Shown here piece by piece: positions 15,103 through 23,381 of a DNA stretch of 29,225 bases; within the stretch, counting starts at the first letter, position 1; every line of letters starts with the position of its first letter. A program made the translations under genes and the position numbers. A model generated the notes under the pieces. That model did not search any database, was not told the DNA's origin, and saw only the letters and a list, made by a program, of their open reading frames with translations. This stretch comes from QYOJ01 sp964616825 (GTDB taxonomy: Bacteria; Bacteroidota; Bacteroidia; Bacteroidales; FEN-979), in the NCBI GenBank assembly GCA_964616825.1, contig CAZTSX010000026.1, forward strand, positions 1 through 29,225. Reading direction: 5' to 3'.

Positions 15103-16479
15103 GTGGAAGGAATAGCAACATCCGGAATATGGGAGAAGTTTCGCATTCGTGAGAAACTGATCAGGATCCAGGCAAAACCGAAGAGCGTCTCTTTCGGATA
15201 TTCTCTTGGTGTGTTTCTGGGTACAACCCCTTTCATCGGTGCAAAAGTATTTATTGCTCTGATCATAACATCCCTTCTGAAGTGGAACAAAACTGCTTCT
15301 GTAATCGGTGTTTATCATATAAATATATTGACTGCCCCTATCTTTTATGGATTTTCCTTCCTGGTAGGCAAATGGATCCTGGGGACAAGTGTTGTTTTTT
15401 TATTTCCCGAGACCATAAGCTTTTCTGCTTTTTATGAAGCTTTTTTTGACAGTGTGATGATCTTCTACAGCTTGCTTGTTGGAGGGGTGGTGCTGGGTCT
15501 TCCCATGGCTATTGGGGCATACTTTCTTTCGATGGCAATTTTACGCCGAAATGACCGTGCAATACAACTTCAGTTTACGGAGTCTCCCGACACATCGGTT
15601 ATCATCCCAGCAGATCCGGGTATTCATGTGGAAACCGGAATTCTGGATCGGGAAATTGAAGTCAAACGTCCAACCACACCCCTATACACACTGATTACAG
15701 GTGCAAGCAGTGGTTTGGGCAAGGAGATGGCGATAGAGTGTGCAGAGCGGGGTATGAACCTGATCCTGGTGGCGCTTCCAGGTAGGAACATGGACGTGCT
15801 ATGTGAAGTTCTGGAAGAGGAGTATGGAATCAAAGCAATCTACTTCGATAAAGATCTTACTTGCAGGGATAGCATTGTGGAACTGGTTAAAGATATCCTT
15901 GCGCAATACCGTGTAAACTTCCTGATCAACAATGCCGGCACAGGAGAAACCATTACTTTTGAGGAATCTTCACTTGAATCCCTGGAGAAGATCATACAAT
16001 TAAATATAACAGCCGTATCCTTATTAACCCGGTTATTACTTCCTGAAATTCAAAAACATCCGGAAGCCTGTATCCTCAATGTTTCCAGTATGGCTGCTTT
16101 CTCTCCATTCCCTTATAAAACCATCTATCAAGCCTCCAAGGCATTTGTATCCAACTTTTCCAGGAGCCTGGGACAGGAGTTGAAGGATACTCACGTGAAG
16201 GTAAGCGTATTGCATCCCGGACCGATTATGACCAACCATGATGCGTCAGTCCGGATCATCAAACTGGGGGCAAATGGAAGGAGGGGTTTGCTACCAGCCC
16301 GGGAGCTGGCACGTATTGGTATCGATGGAGTTCAAAGAGGTAAACGAACGATGATCCCCGGAATGGGCAACCTGGTGAACTGGTTGATGATGACGAAACT
16401 TCCTCAGTGGATTGTGATGCGGGTTCTGACGAAGGTGATGGCGAAAGAGGTTAAAAAGAAGAAACAACATGCCGTATAG
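15103..16479 (+). CDS. DUF2062-SDR fusion oxidoreductase, copy 2 (full length)
   Basis: The 458-aa product has a complete DUF2062 membrane domain (about 12-148), with the segment FGYSLGVFLGTTPFIGAK that is typical of the family, and at least three transmembrane helices. The SDR domain (about 193-440) has TGASSGLG (199-206), NNAG (276-279), Ser in LNVSSMAAF, and Y342/K346 in YQASK. It starts with GTG at 15103; the first downstream ATG (15129) is out of frame. It is the tandem paralog of the gene at 13783-14982 and is nearly identical to it in several SDR segments (such as KEMAIECAERGMNLILVALP). It is likely a membrane-tethered NAD(P)-dependent reductase or dehydrogenase of the DltE/17-beta-HSD-like branch; its substrate is not known. 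Confidence 0.88.
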   Translation: MEGIATSGIWEKFRIREKLIRIQAKPKSVSFGYSLGVFLGTTPFIGAKVFIALIITSLLKWNKTASVIGVYHINILTAPIFYGFSFLVGKWILGTSVVFLFPETISFSAFYEAFFDSVMIFYSLLVGGVVLGLPMAIGAYFLSMAILRRNDRAIQLQFTESPDTSVIIPADPGIHVETGILDREIEVKRPTTPLYTLITGASSGLGKEMAIECAERGMNLILVALPGRNMDVLCEVLEEEYGIKAIYFDKDLTCRDSIVELVKDILAQYRVNFLINNAGTGETITFEESSLESLEKIIQLNITAVSLLTRLLLPEIQKHPEACILNVSSMAAFSPFPYKTIYQASKAFVSNFSRSLGQELKDTHVKVSVLHPGPIMTNHDASVRIIKLGANGRRGLLPARELARIGIDGVQRGKRTMIPGMGNLVNWLMMTKLPQWIVMRVLTKVMAKEVKKKKQHAV

Positions 16480-16535
16480 TAAGGTAGTGAGGTGATGCAG
16501 TGGTGAGATGGTGAATTGGTGAGGTGGTGATGGCA
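16480..16535. repeat. low-complexity 'ggtgatggtgaatt' intergenic repeat
   Basis: This is a run of ggtga words (gtgagatggtgaattggtga and flanks) between the second SDR and the epimerase gene. It is the same family, in reverse sense, as 1841-1903. A short aatcgtaaatc word follows and appears in reverse sense at 17575-17592. Confidence 0.5.
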
Positions 16536-16574
16536 TGAAATCGAAAATCGTAAATCAAATATTCGGAGATTGAA

Positions 16575-17570
16575 ATGAAGGTTCTTGTTACAGGCGCAAA
16601 CGGATTACTTGGAGCGAACGTTGTCAGGGAGTTGGTTAAGCGGGAATATGATGTGCGAATCTTTGCCCGCGAAACCAGTGATCTCTCAGGCTTGCATGGA
16701 GTTGAATTTGAACGGATTAACGGGGACATCCTGGATCCTGATTCAATAGACAAAGCTGTTGAAGGATGTGATTACGTGATCCACTCCGCTGCCAATACCA
16801 TCCAGTGGCCCACAGACTATATCCATTACGAACCGGTGAATGTGAACGGCACCAAACATATGATAGAGGCAGTGAAGAAACACGCTGTGAAACGGTTTGT
16901 CTTTGTCAGTTCAGCCAATGCATTTGGAAACGGGACGAAAGAGCGTCCGGGGATGGAACTCAACGAATTCTCCGGATTTCGACTTGGCTCCGGATATATG
17001 ATCAGCAAATTCGTTGCCCAGCAAATGGTGCTGGATGAGGTGGGGCGAAATAACCTGCAGGCCATCGTGGTCAATCCAACATTCATGATCGGACCCTATG
17101 ATTCGAAACCCAGCAGCGGGCAGATCATCGTGATGGGGATGGGTAAAAAGGTCCAGGTTTCGCCTCCTGGAGGGAAGAACTTCATTCATGTCAACGATGC
17201 CGCTATCGGAACCTGCAATGCGTTGACGATGGGACGCACCGGTGAGTGTTACCTCCTTGCCAGCGAGAATCTGTCGTACCGTGAATTCTTTGCTCTGTTG
17301 AACCAGGTAACCGGTGAGACTCCAAAATCGCTCTCTCTTCCTGGCGCGTTATTGAAAACCATTGGAGTGGCAGGCACATTGGTTGAAAAAATATTCCGCA
17401 AGCCGGTAGGACTGAACCTGGTCAATGCCCGGTTGCTTTGCCTCGACAACTACTACACCGGGAAAAAAGCGGTAAAAGCCCTTGAGCTTCCACAGACTCT
17501 TATCGAAACTGCCATCCGGGAGGCGATAGAGTGGTTCCGGGAGAATAAGCCGGGGCTGATCTCCGAGTAA
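16575..17570 (+). CDS. NAD-dependent epimerase/dehydratase (extended SDR, 3-beta-HSD/dihydroflavonol-reductase-like)
   Basis: This is a 331-aa extended SDR. The N-terminal Rossmann motif TGANGLLG is at 6-13, with DILD for the adenine pocket at 51-54. A VIHSAANT segment lies at 68-75, the catalytic Ser in FVSSANAFG (112-113), and Y141/K145 in YMISK. The VNPTFMIGPYD segment (166-176) and the C-terminal helices resemble the HpnA/DFR/3-beta-hydroxysteroid-like branch rather than sugar-nucleotide epimerases. ATG 16575 is preceded by ggagatt. It follows the SDR pair on the same strand after a 95-bp low-complexity spacer, and probably acts in the same lipid or isoprenoid-like pathway. The substrate cannot be read from the sequence. 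Confidence 0.88.
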   Translation: MKVLVTGANGLLGANVVRELVKREYDVRIFARETSDLSGLHGVEFERINGDILDPDSIDKAVEGCDYVIHSAANTIQWPTDYIHYEPVNVNGTKHMIEAVKKHAVKRFVFVSSANAFGNGTKERPGMELNEFSGFRLGSGYMISKFVAQQMVLDEVGRNNLQAIVVNPTFMIGPYDSKPSSGQIIVMGMGKKVQVSPPGGKNFIHVNDAAIGTCNALTMGRTGECYLLASENLSYREFFALLNQVTGETPKSLSLPGALLKTIGVAGTLVEKIFRKPVGLNLVNARLLCLDNYYTGKKAVKALELPQTLIETAIREAIEWFRENKPGLISE

Positions 17571-17660
17571 TGCGATTTTGGATTTACGATTTGCACCCTC
17601 ACCACTGCACCATCCCACCATAGCACAGAGGCACGAAGGCACAGAGGGACAAAGTGAACA
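17571..17660. repeat. low-complexity intergenic stretch between convergent genes
   Basis: It contains 'tttacgattt', 'caccctcaccactgcaccat' and 'cacagaggcacgaaggcaca' words typical of dispersed simple repeats. No clear hairpin terminator is visible for either of the convergent genes. Confidence 0.4.
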
Positions 17661-17676
17661 AGTGGGCCAACCCGTA

Positions 17677-20600
17677 TTATCTAACCGTTAACTTCCCCTG
17701 GAATGTTTCGGTATCGCTCACCAGCTGTACCAGGTAGATGCCGGCCGCGAAAGTCGAAAGGTTGACTTTCTCCACCAGGTTTCCGTTGGGAGCGGTTACT
17801 TGTTCTGTAACTACATCCCGTCCGAAAAGATCGATGATTTGAAGGCGATAGGTTGTTTCCTTTGCGTTATTAAGCGAGATCGTTACTTGTCCGGAAGTCG
17901 GATTGGGATATATCCGGAGTTGGCTGGAGAAACCGGTTTGTCCCTGATCAATCGTTGTAATATCCGAAAGGCCGACATCATCGATAGCAAAATCTCCCGC
18001 TTGATCACAGGAGGTCACACCCCTGAACCTCAGGCCGATGACCTGACCAACCCAGGGTGTCAGGTCAATCTCCAGCTCTTTCCATTCGTCACCCTGATTC
18101 CCGATGATTGGAGGAACCACATCCCGGACGATCTCAGAACCGGCAAAAAGATCTACATGAAACCAACCTATGTCGGCGCCATAAGCATGATACCACAAGC
18201 TCAGTGTGGGAGATACTCCATTTCCCAGATCCAGGCATGGGGCAGTCATAATCGCCTCTTTGTTAAAACAGTAAACAGAAGGTTCCACGTACAGATATCT
18301 TCCGGTATATGTACCTGTCGTATGGTCAACAGAAGGTCCTGTCCATCCTGTATTCGTAGCCCCGGAGTATGTTCTCCAGTCATGCTGATCATGAATTTCA
18401 TTGGTCAGGTTATACCATCCCTCCTCAAGATCACAGGTGTATAACTCGCAGACGGGCGCTGAAGCACATTTCGTCCAGCTTTCGAATGTCTGGATATATC
18501 CGAATGAAACCGCACTCCCTTCAATCACCCCGAGAGGTATCTCAACCAGGTCGTTATCCGGATTCTGGTCGGGTGCGTATGCAATCCAGGCCTTCACGAT
18601 ATAGGTACCTGTATCGGGGAAACTGATATTGTTGGTGAAGGTATATTGTATGGTGGAGTCGGGATTAATTGTTCCGTAGTAACCCTCTGTGGAGATGGTC
18701 CCGTTATCGATCTGGAAGCTTAACTCCGGATCTGTGATCGGTTGTGTTCCGTAATTTTTTACCTCCACGGTAACTGGTATATCGGAAAGGTCCAGCCAGG
18801 ACTGAAACACACCCCAGTCGAGAGATGGAATAGAGACCATCATTAAATCGACAGGATAGCAATTAGAGGGGCCCTGATCGTTCTGAATGGCCAGGGTTCT
18901 GCGGCCTTGCGCTCCATTCTCCCCCAGTGATCTGACACTGAACCAGGATTGATCAGTAAGGTTGGGATCTTGCAGGAGGATAGAGTTCCGGAAAGTGATG
19001 CCAGCAGGTTCCATATATTTTTCACCCAGTTTGAAGAGCTCATATGAGGTAACTCCAACCACTTCGCCCCAGCTGAAGTGGATCTCTTCATCACATGCCC
19101 AGTCAATCCGGAAGTTACATGGAACACCCAGGATGGAAAAGGGGGCATCACTTTGAGATGTGACTCCGCCGGCAGTGATCCGAACAAGTGCTTCACCGGA
19201 ATTATCGGAAGGGACCTGCCAGCTGTGGCTGCGGTTTTCGCCTGGAACATCTTCTGCAATGGTTTCCCAGCTCTGGCCATTATCCGGTGAGAATTCAAGG
19301 TCAAACATCTCGGAGACACCAAATGCATCCCAACGAATTAACTCTGATTCGCCAGGCACCAAAGATTCACCCCCAATCGGATAAGTCAGGACAACCTCAT
19401 CCGGAATAAATTCATACACCACGTAATAGGTTTGTGGACCCTGCGGCACGGTAACACCTTCTACATAGAGGGTATAGGTGCCCGCTTCCGGATCATCCAG
19501 GGTGACCTGCTCCATGTTGTTGCGGTCATCCACTCCTCTGGTCGCTGGCATATCGAGGCTGTCGGGATGAGGGTAATGGCTCAGCCTCCATGGATTCCAG
19601 GTAGTGGAAGAGGGGTCGGTGAGTGTCATATTAAGGTTGTTTACCAGTGCCCAGTTGGTATTCACGGTGGCTTCGTAGTCAGTCCAGTAAACCATCACCC
19701 TGAGTTGCGCGACATCGACCGGAACATCGAATGTGTGTGTTATATCATCCCCCTGATTCAGGGTACCCGAATCAAACCGTGCTTCTTCAATCACTTTGAC
19801 TGCTCGCAACGCGTTTATCCGGCCCCATCCGAATTTGAAATCGGGACCCAGATTACCAAGATCTTCCGCCGTATTCAGGATGAGGGATTTCATCAATCCG
19901 GCCATCGGGTCGTCCCCGTTATACGTTTCGCGATAAGCCTGGAAAAGTTGGGCCAGTGTACCGGCCACTCCCGGGCAGGACATTGAGGTGCCTGATTTAA
20001 GGGAATATGTATTGGGATTAATAGTCGAATAGACATCTACTCCTTTGGCTGCAACGTCGGGTTTGATCCGGCCGTCGTGGGCTGGTCCCCGGCTGCTGGA
20101 GGTTCTCAGTTCATCGATGTAATTGACATTAGCAACAGTAATCACATTCTTCCCGATTTTATGCCCACCGGTCACATTTCCCCATCCCGCTCCGGCTCCA
20201 TACCCGCAATTGGCGGTCCCCGAGTTGCCGGCAGAAAAGACATGCATTAGCGATGGGTAGATACGTACCTGCTGGTCAAGGGTTCGGGCAAGCGTGGTAT
20301 ATCCGGCATTACACCCATTGCTGTACGATGTTGAGGTAATCCTGATCTCAAGTGGACCGTAGTCCTGGGGAATGGCGTTGAATCCCGGATAATACGGAGC
20401 AGCGCCATAAACATAGAGTTCAGCGCCAAAGGCCATGCCTTTACCGAGTGGATCCACATTTCCAGCGGCCATTATGGTACCGGCAGTATGGTCACCGTGG
20501 TTTCCGTTGTTGTAGCTGAGGAACTGGTCAAGGATTCTCCCCTCATAATCGATATGCGGCCCGATGATCCCATCGTCCTGTAACTCCACGTGGACCCCGG

Positions 20601-21312
20601 TACCGTCAAAATGGCGTCCGGCGCCATAATCGGTGGCAATGGCGTTTGTACGATGCAGGGTACGGCCGGTAGAATTCTCAGGTTCAGGTACCGGGTATAC
20701 CGGTTCCATATAGACGACATAGGGCAGACCGGCAATACGCTGGATATCTGCAAGTGGCACTCCAATGTTTACGTAGTGACCGAAATCATCACGCATAAGT
20801 ACCGGATAGCCTTCGCTCATCAGTGCAGCGACTGTTTGATCAGGATCAAGGTTTGGGTAATAACTGACCAGCAGGCAGATGGTTCCATCTTCAAGGAACG
20901 CATGGTCGGGGTAGTTGCTTTCGTACAATGACGGGGCGAGTTTATAGTCTGTAGTGACATCCACAATACTTCTGATGCCAGTTCCATTTAGCTCGTCAGC
21001 ATTGAAATCAATGTCAAAAGAAGCAAAATAGGCATGTTGAGGCAGGTAATCCAACAGTGTAACTCCAGCATTTTTAAGGGCAGTTCTCTCCGCCTCACCC
21101 GGAATATCGCTGAACTGAGTAATCTTGAAAAATTGATTTTGATAGATATTTTCATCAGCTTCTGAATAGGTATCAAGGTATTCAGAAACATTTGCCTCCG
21201 GGACGGTCGTGCCGGTCTTGAAATGGATAGCATATTTGTCATTGGAATTCTGAGCATAAGCAGATGAAAAAAAGCAGATGCTTGCCAGGAGAAAGAGAGA
21301 TAGTCTATTCAT
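17677..21312 (-). CDS. secreted S8 (subtilisin-like) protease with T9SS sorting domain, paralog A
   Basis: This is a 1211-aa exported protease. Signal peptide 1-20; a propeptide-like region to about 215; S8 catalytic domain about 235-500 with D246 (LQDDG), H275 (GNHGDH), N363 (SAGNSG) and S443 (GTSMSCPG). Next come a pre-C-terminal beta domain (TVNTNWALVNNLNMTLTDPS), an Ig/FN3-like region, a CARDB-like domain (VKNYGTQPITDP) and a MAM-like domain with Cys pairs and FAIDDVGLSDI. The C-terminal type A sorting domain starts at IYPNPTSGQVTISLNNAKE and ends GKLTVR. It should be secreted by T9SS and anchored to or released at the cell surface, where it degrades proteins. It lies 81 bp downstream of the LamG-like gene, behind a terminator, and no good promoter of its own is seen. 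It is a close paralog of 23382-27014. Confidence 0.93.
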   Translation of the reverse strand: MNRLSLFLLASICFFSSAYAQNSNDKYAIHFKTGTTVPEANVSEYLDTYSEADENIYQNQFFKITQFSDIPGEAERTALKNAGVTLLDYLPQHAYFASFDIDFNADELNGTGIRSIVDVTTDYKLAPSLYESNYPDHAFLEDGTICLLVSYYPNLDPDQTVAALMSEGYPVLMRDDFGHYVNIGVPLADIQRIAGLPYVVYMEPVYPVPEPENSTGRTLHRTNAIATDYGAGRHFDGTGVHVELQDDGIIGPHIDYEGRILDQFLSYNNGNHGDHTAGTIMAAGNVDPLGKGMAFGAELYVYGAAPYYPGFNAIPQDYGPLEIRITSTSYSNGCNAGYTTLARTLDQQVRIYPSLMHVFSAGNSGTANCGYGAGAGWGNVTGGHKIGKNVITVANVNYIDELRTSSSRGPAHDGRIKPDVAAKGVDVYSTINPNTYSLKSGTSMSCPGVAGTLAQLFQAYRETYNGDDPMAGLMKSLILNTAEDLGNLGPDFKFGWGRINALRAVKVIEEARFDSGTLNQGDDITHTFDVPVDVAQLRVMVYWTDYEATVNTNWALVNNLNMTLTDPSSTTWNPWRLSHYPHPDSLDMPATRGVDDRNNMEQVTLDDPEAGTYTLYVEGVTVPQGPQTYYVVYEFIPDEVVLTYPIGGESLVPGESELIRWDAFGVSEMFDLEFSPDNGQSWETIAEDVPGENRSHSWQVPSDNSGEALVRITAGGVTSQSDAPFSILGVPCNFRIDWACDEEIHFSWGEVVGVTSYELFKLGEKYMEPAGITFRNSILLQDPNLTDQSWFSVRSLGENGAQGRRTLAIQNDQGPSNCYPVDLMMVSIPSLDWGVFQSWLDLSDIPVTVEVKNYGTQPITDPELSFQIDNGTISTEGYYGTINPDSTIQYTFTNNISFPDTGTYIVKAWIAYAPDQNPDNDLVEIPLGVIEGSAVSFGYIQTFESWTKCASAPVCELYTCDLEEGWYNLTNEIHDQHDWRTYSGATNTGWTGPSVDHTTGTYTGRYLYVEPSVYCFNKEAIMTAPCLDLGNGVSPTLSLWYHAYGADIGWFHVDLFAGSEIVRDVVPPIIGNQGDEWKELEIDLTPWVGQVIGLRFRGVTSCDQAGDFAIDDVGLSDITTIDQGQTGFSSQLRIYPNPTSGQVTISLNNAKETTYRLQIIDLFGRDVVTEQVTAPNGNLVEKVNLSTFAAGIYLVQLVSDTETFQGKLTVR

Positions 21313-21339
21313 GATGGAGTGTTTTTATTAATACCTATA

Positions 21340-21372
21340 AAAAGAAGCCATCCTTGTGAGATGGCTTCTTTT
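21340..21372 (-). terminator. rho-independent terminator of the LamG-like T9SS gene
   Basis: A perfect 13-bp stem, aaaagaagccatc (21340-21352) with gatggcttctttt (21360-21372), surrounds a 7-nt loop. On the minus strand it is followed by a T-rich tract. It starts 22 bp past the stop codon at 21394. Because the stem is A-rich on one side and T-rich on the other, it could work in both directions. Confidence 0.85.
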
Positions 21373-21393
21373 AACCAATGAGCGTCTTGGATG

Positions 21394-23256
21394 TTACTTC
21401 TTGACGAATTTCGTATTTGAAATTCCTTTATCCGTCATTGTGCGGATGAAATAAACACCAGGTGAAAGGCTCCGGATATTAAGTGTTGTTCCGGTTCCTC
21501 TATAAAGCACCTTTCCGCTGAAGTCGGTAATCTGAACAGAAGAGATGGTGTGATTCGACTTGATTGTGATATAATCCTGGGCCGGATTCGGATAGATCGT
21601 TACAGTGGTTTTTTCAACATCATCAATTCCTACACCAGCCACCACCAGCTCAACAGGAACATCCAGGCTAGGGTTAACTGGGTCATTACTGAGGAAACGA
21701 ATAGTAGCGTTGTAGATGCCGACATCCAGATCAGTGGCGTCATACTCTACGTCAAGGGGTTCATTGACAAGTGGGGGCAAGAAACCGGATTCAGGTGTAA
21801 CGGACAACCATAGTGGGTACAGATCGCCTTCGAGGTTAGCACGGATGTTCCAGTTGTACATCAATGAGGGATTGCTTCCCAGATGTGACCAGCCTACTCC
21901 GGTGCTCAGGAAGTCGCCATTGGGGTTGTAGTTGGTCCCGTCATCGGTACCAGGAATGAATATATCTAGATCCTCCTGTGTAAACTCATAGCCAACCCAG
22001 ACATCTTCACCTGTGATCACCACAGGCGTAGTAAGTGTAACTGTTGTCCAGGAATTAGTTGGCCCGGTAAACACTTGTTCATGTAGTAATACACCTGGCT
22101 CAATTGCATTCCCCATGCCATAGATCTTGATTGTTTTATCATTTGAACCAGAGCTATTCTCATCCCTAAGATAGACATCAACCGATATAATTTCCAGACC
22201 TGCATACGGCACTGTCATTGCACTTGGAAATCTCGCAGCAACGGTTACAGTAATAGGGGCACTGCTCCAACCAATAGCGCTGGCATTGTCGTCATCATAA
22301 TGGAGAATACCTGTGGCCTCGGTTGATGTTCCACCACCGGGAACCGGGTTTGGATCTAGTATTGCACCAACCACCGGATTCTTGATTGAGTGGGTGAGGG
22401 AAGGTCCGGGAGTGACGGGTGTGTTTTCGATGGCGTCAACATCGTATATGATGCTCAGATCCCAGTTCAGATCCGATCCACCTGTATTCTCAACTGTCAG
22501 CACATCGCTTGTGGTACCACCGGCAATCACCCAGTTGTTGAGTTCATCAGGTGTAACGGCAATTTCAGGATCACCGCCACCTCCTGTTTGTTCAAAATAG
22601 ATATCGTCAAAATAGAACTTGGGCTCATACGTGGATCCTGTTTGCACTCCGGCGAAGAAGTCCACACCACCCAGTTGATTCGTGCCTCCGGTAGCGAAGG
22701 CCGTGCAGCTAAATTCCCATTCGTGGAAAAGAGTACCGTCGATGTATAGTTTACAGTTATCGGCATCAATATCGATTTCGTGCTTGACCTCAAACCAGAC
22801 ACCCTGTGGGTAGGTCCCGGTTGCACCGGCGGCCACACATACATCCATTAAGATAGATCCATCGCCATCGAAATATAAATTGAAAGCCCATTCCGTTCCA
22901 GGGGCTTCGTAATGCTGGATGTTGTAATACCCGGCATAACCGGGTTCTATATACATATTCCAGCTGAGCTCATACTGCCCGACCTGTTTGTTTCCCAATT
23001 TCAGGATAAGGTCGGTCGCGCCATTAGTTTCATCACACAGCGCTGATTTTGTACCGGTTGATGCATAGTCGTCAGTAACCATGGCATCTTCCCCTGAACC
23101 CGGATTGTTAGACCAGGTCTCGTACCATTCAGGGTTTTCTACGGCCAGGAAATCTCCCACAGCGTAAGATTCCATGTCATCTTCAAACAGGACAGTTTGC
23201 GTAAAACCGCCAAATCCGATAAACATGGCAAGTAACAAAAGATAGATTTTTTTCAT
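21394..23256 (-). CDS. secreted LamG/concanavalin-like protein with T9SS sorting domain
   Basis: This is a 620-aa exported protein. ATG 23256 (MKKIYLLLLAM) gives a clean signal peptide; a TTG at 23265 is rejected as start. Residues about 20-225 form a LamG/glucanase-like jelly roll (VLFEDDMESY, then CKLYIDGTLFHEWEF and FYFDDIYFEQT). A GGGGD linker leads to two abnormal-spindle/Ig-like beta domains (EIAVTPDELNNWVIAGGTTS; LWLSVTPESGFLPP) with a beta-sandwich between them. The type A sorting domain (VTIYPNPAQDYITI...FVKK) closes the protein. No catalytic residues are evident, so a binding or adhesion role is likely. A consensus promoter lies just upstream. Sandwiched between two S8 proteases, it is probably a fellow T9SS cargo. 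Confidence 0.88.
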   Translation of the reverse strand: MKKIYLLLLAMFIGFGGFTQTVLFEDDMESYAVGDFLAVENPEWYETWSNNPGSGEDAMVTDDYASTGTKSALCDETNGATDLILKLGNKQVGQYELSWNMYIEPGYAGYYNIQHYEAPGTEWAFNLYFDGDGSILMDVCVAAGATGTYPQGVWFEVKHEIDIDADNCKLYIDGTLFHEWEFSCTAFATGGTNQLGGVDFFAGVQTGSTYEPKFYFDDIYFEQTGGGGDPEIAVTPDELNNWVIAGGTTSDVLTVENTGGSDLNWDLSIIYDVDAIENTPVTPGPSLTHSIKNPVVGAILDPNPVPGGGTSTEATGILHYDDDNASAIGWSSAPITVTVAARFPSAMTVPYAGLEIISVDVYLRDENSSGSNDKTIKIYGMGNAIEPGVLLHEQVFTGPTNSWTTVTLTTPVVITGEDVWVGYEFTQEDLDIFIPGTDDGTNYNPNGDFLSTGVGWSHLGSNPSLMYNWNIRANLEGDLYPLWLSVTPESGFLPPLVNEPLDVEYDATDLDVGIYNATIRFLSNDPVNPSLDVPVELVVAGVGIDDVEKTTVTIYPNPAQDYITIKSNHTISSVQITDFSGKVLYRGTGTTLNIRSLSPGVYFIRTMTDKGISNTKFVKK

Positions 23257-23297
23257 AATGAACAAATTTTAGTGAATAATTAATACTTACCCAATTA

Positions 23298-23328
23298 CAA
23301 ACGTACAAAATTTTTTTGCTTCCTGCAA
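23298..23328 (-). promoter_or_regulatory. promoter of the LamG-like T9SS gene
   Basis: The minus strand has TACGTTTG (23305-23298) as the -7 element and TTG (23328-23326) as the -33 element, with a 20-nt spacer. It would give a leader of about 35 nt. Confidence 0.6.
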
Positions 23329-23381
23329 ATTTTCTGTTATGCCTTTTACTTTCAACCTTTTGGCTAGTGGATTCCGTCGTG

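Noticed and set aside
17800..18444. 214-codon plus-strand frame opposite S8 paralog A
   Set aside because: It is a shadow of the T9SS protease C-terminus; similar shadows recur at the paralogous place in S8 paralog B because the DNA is nearly identical.
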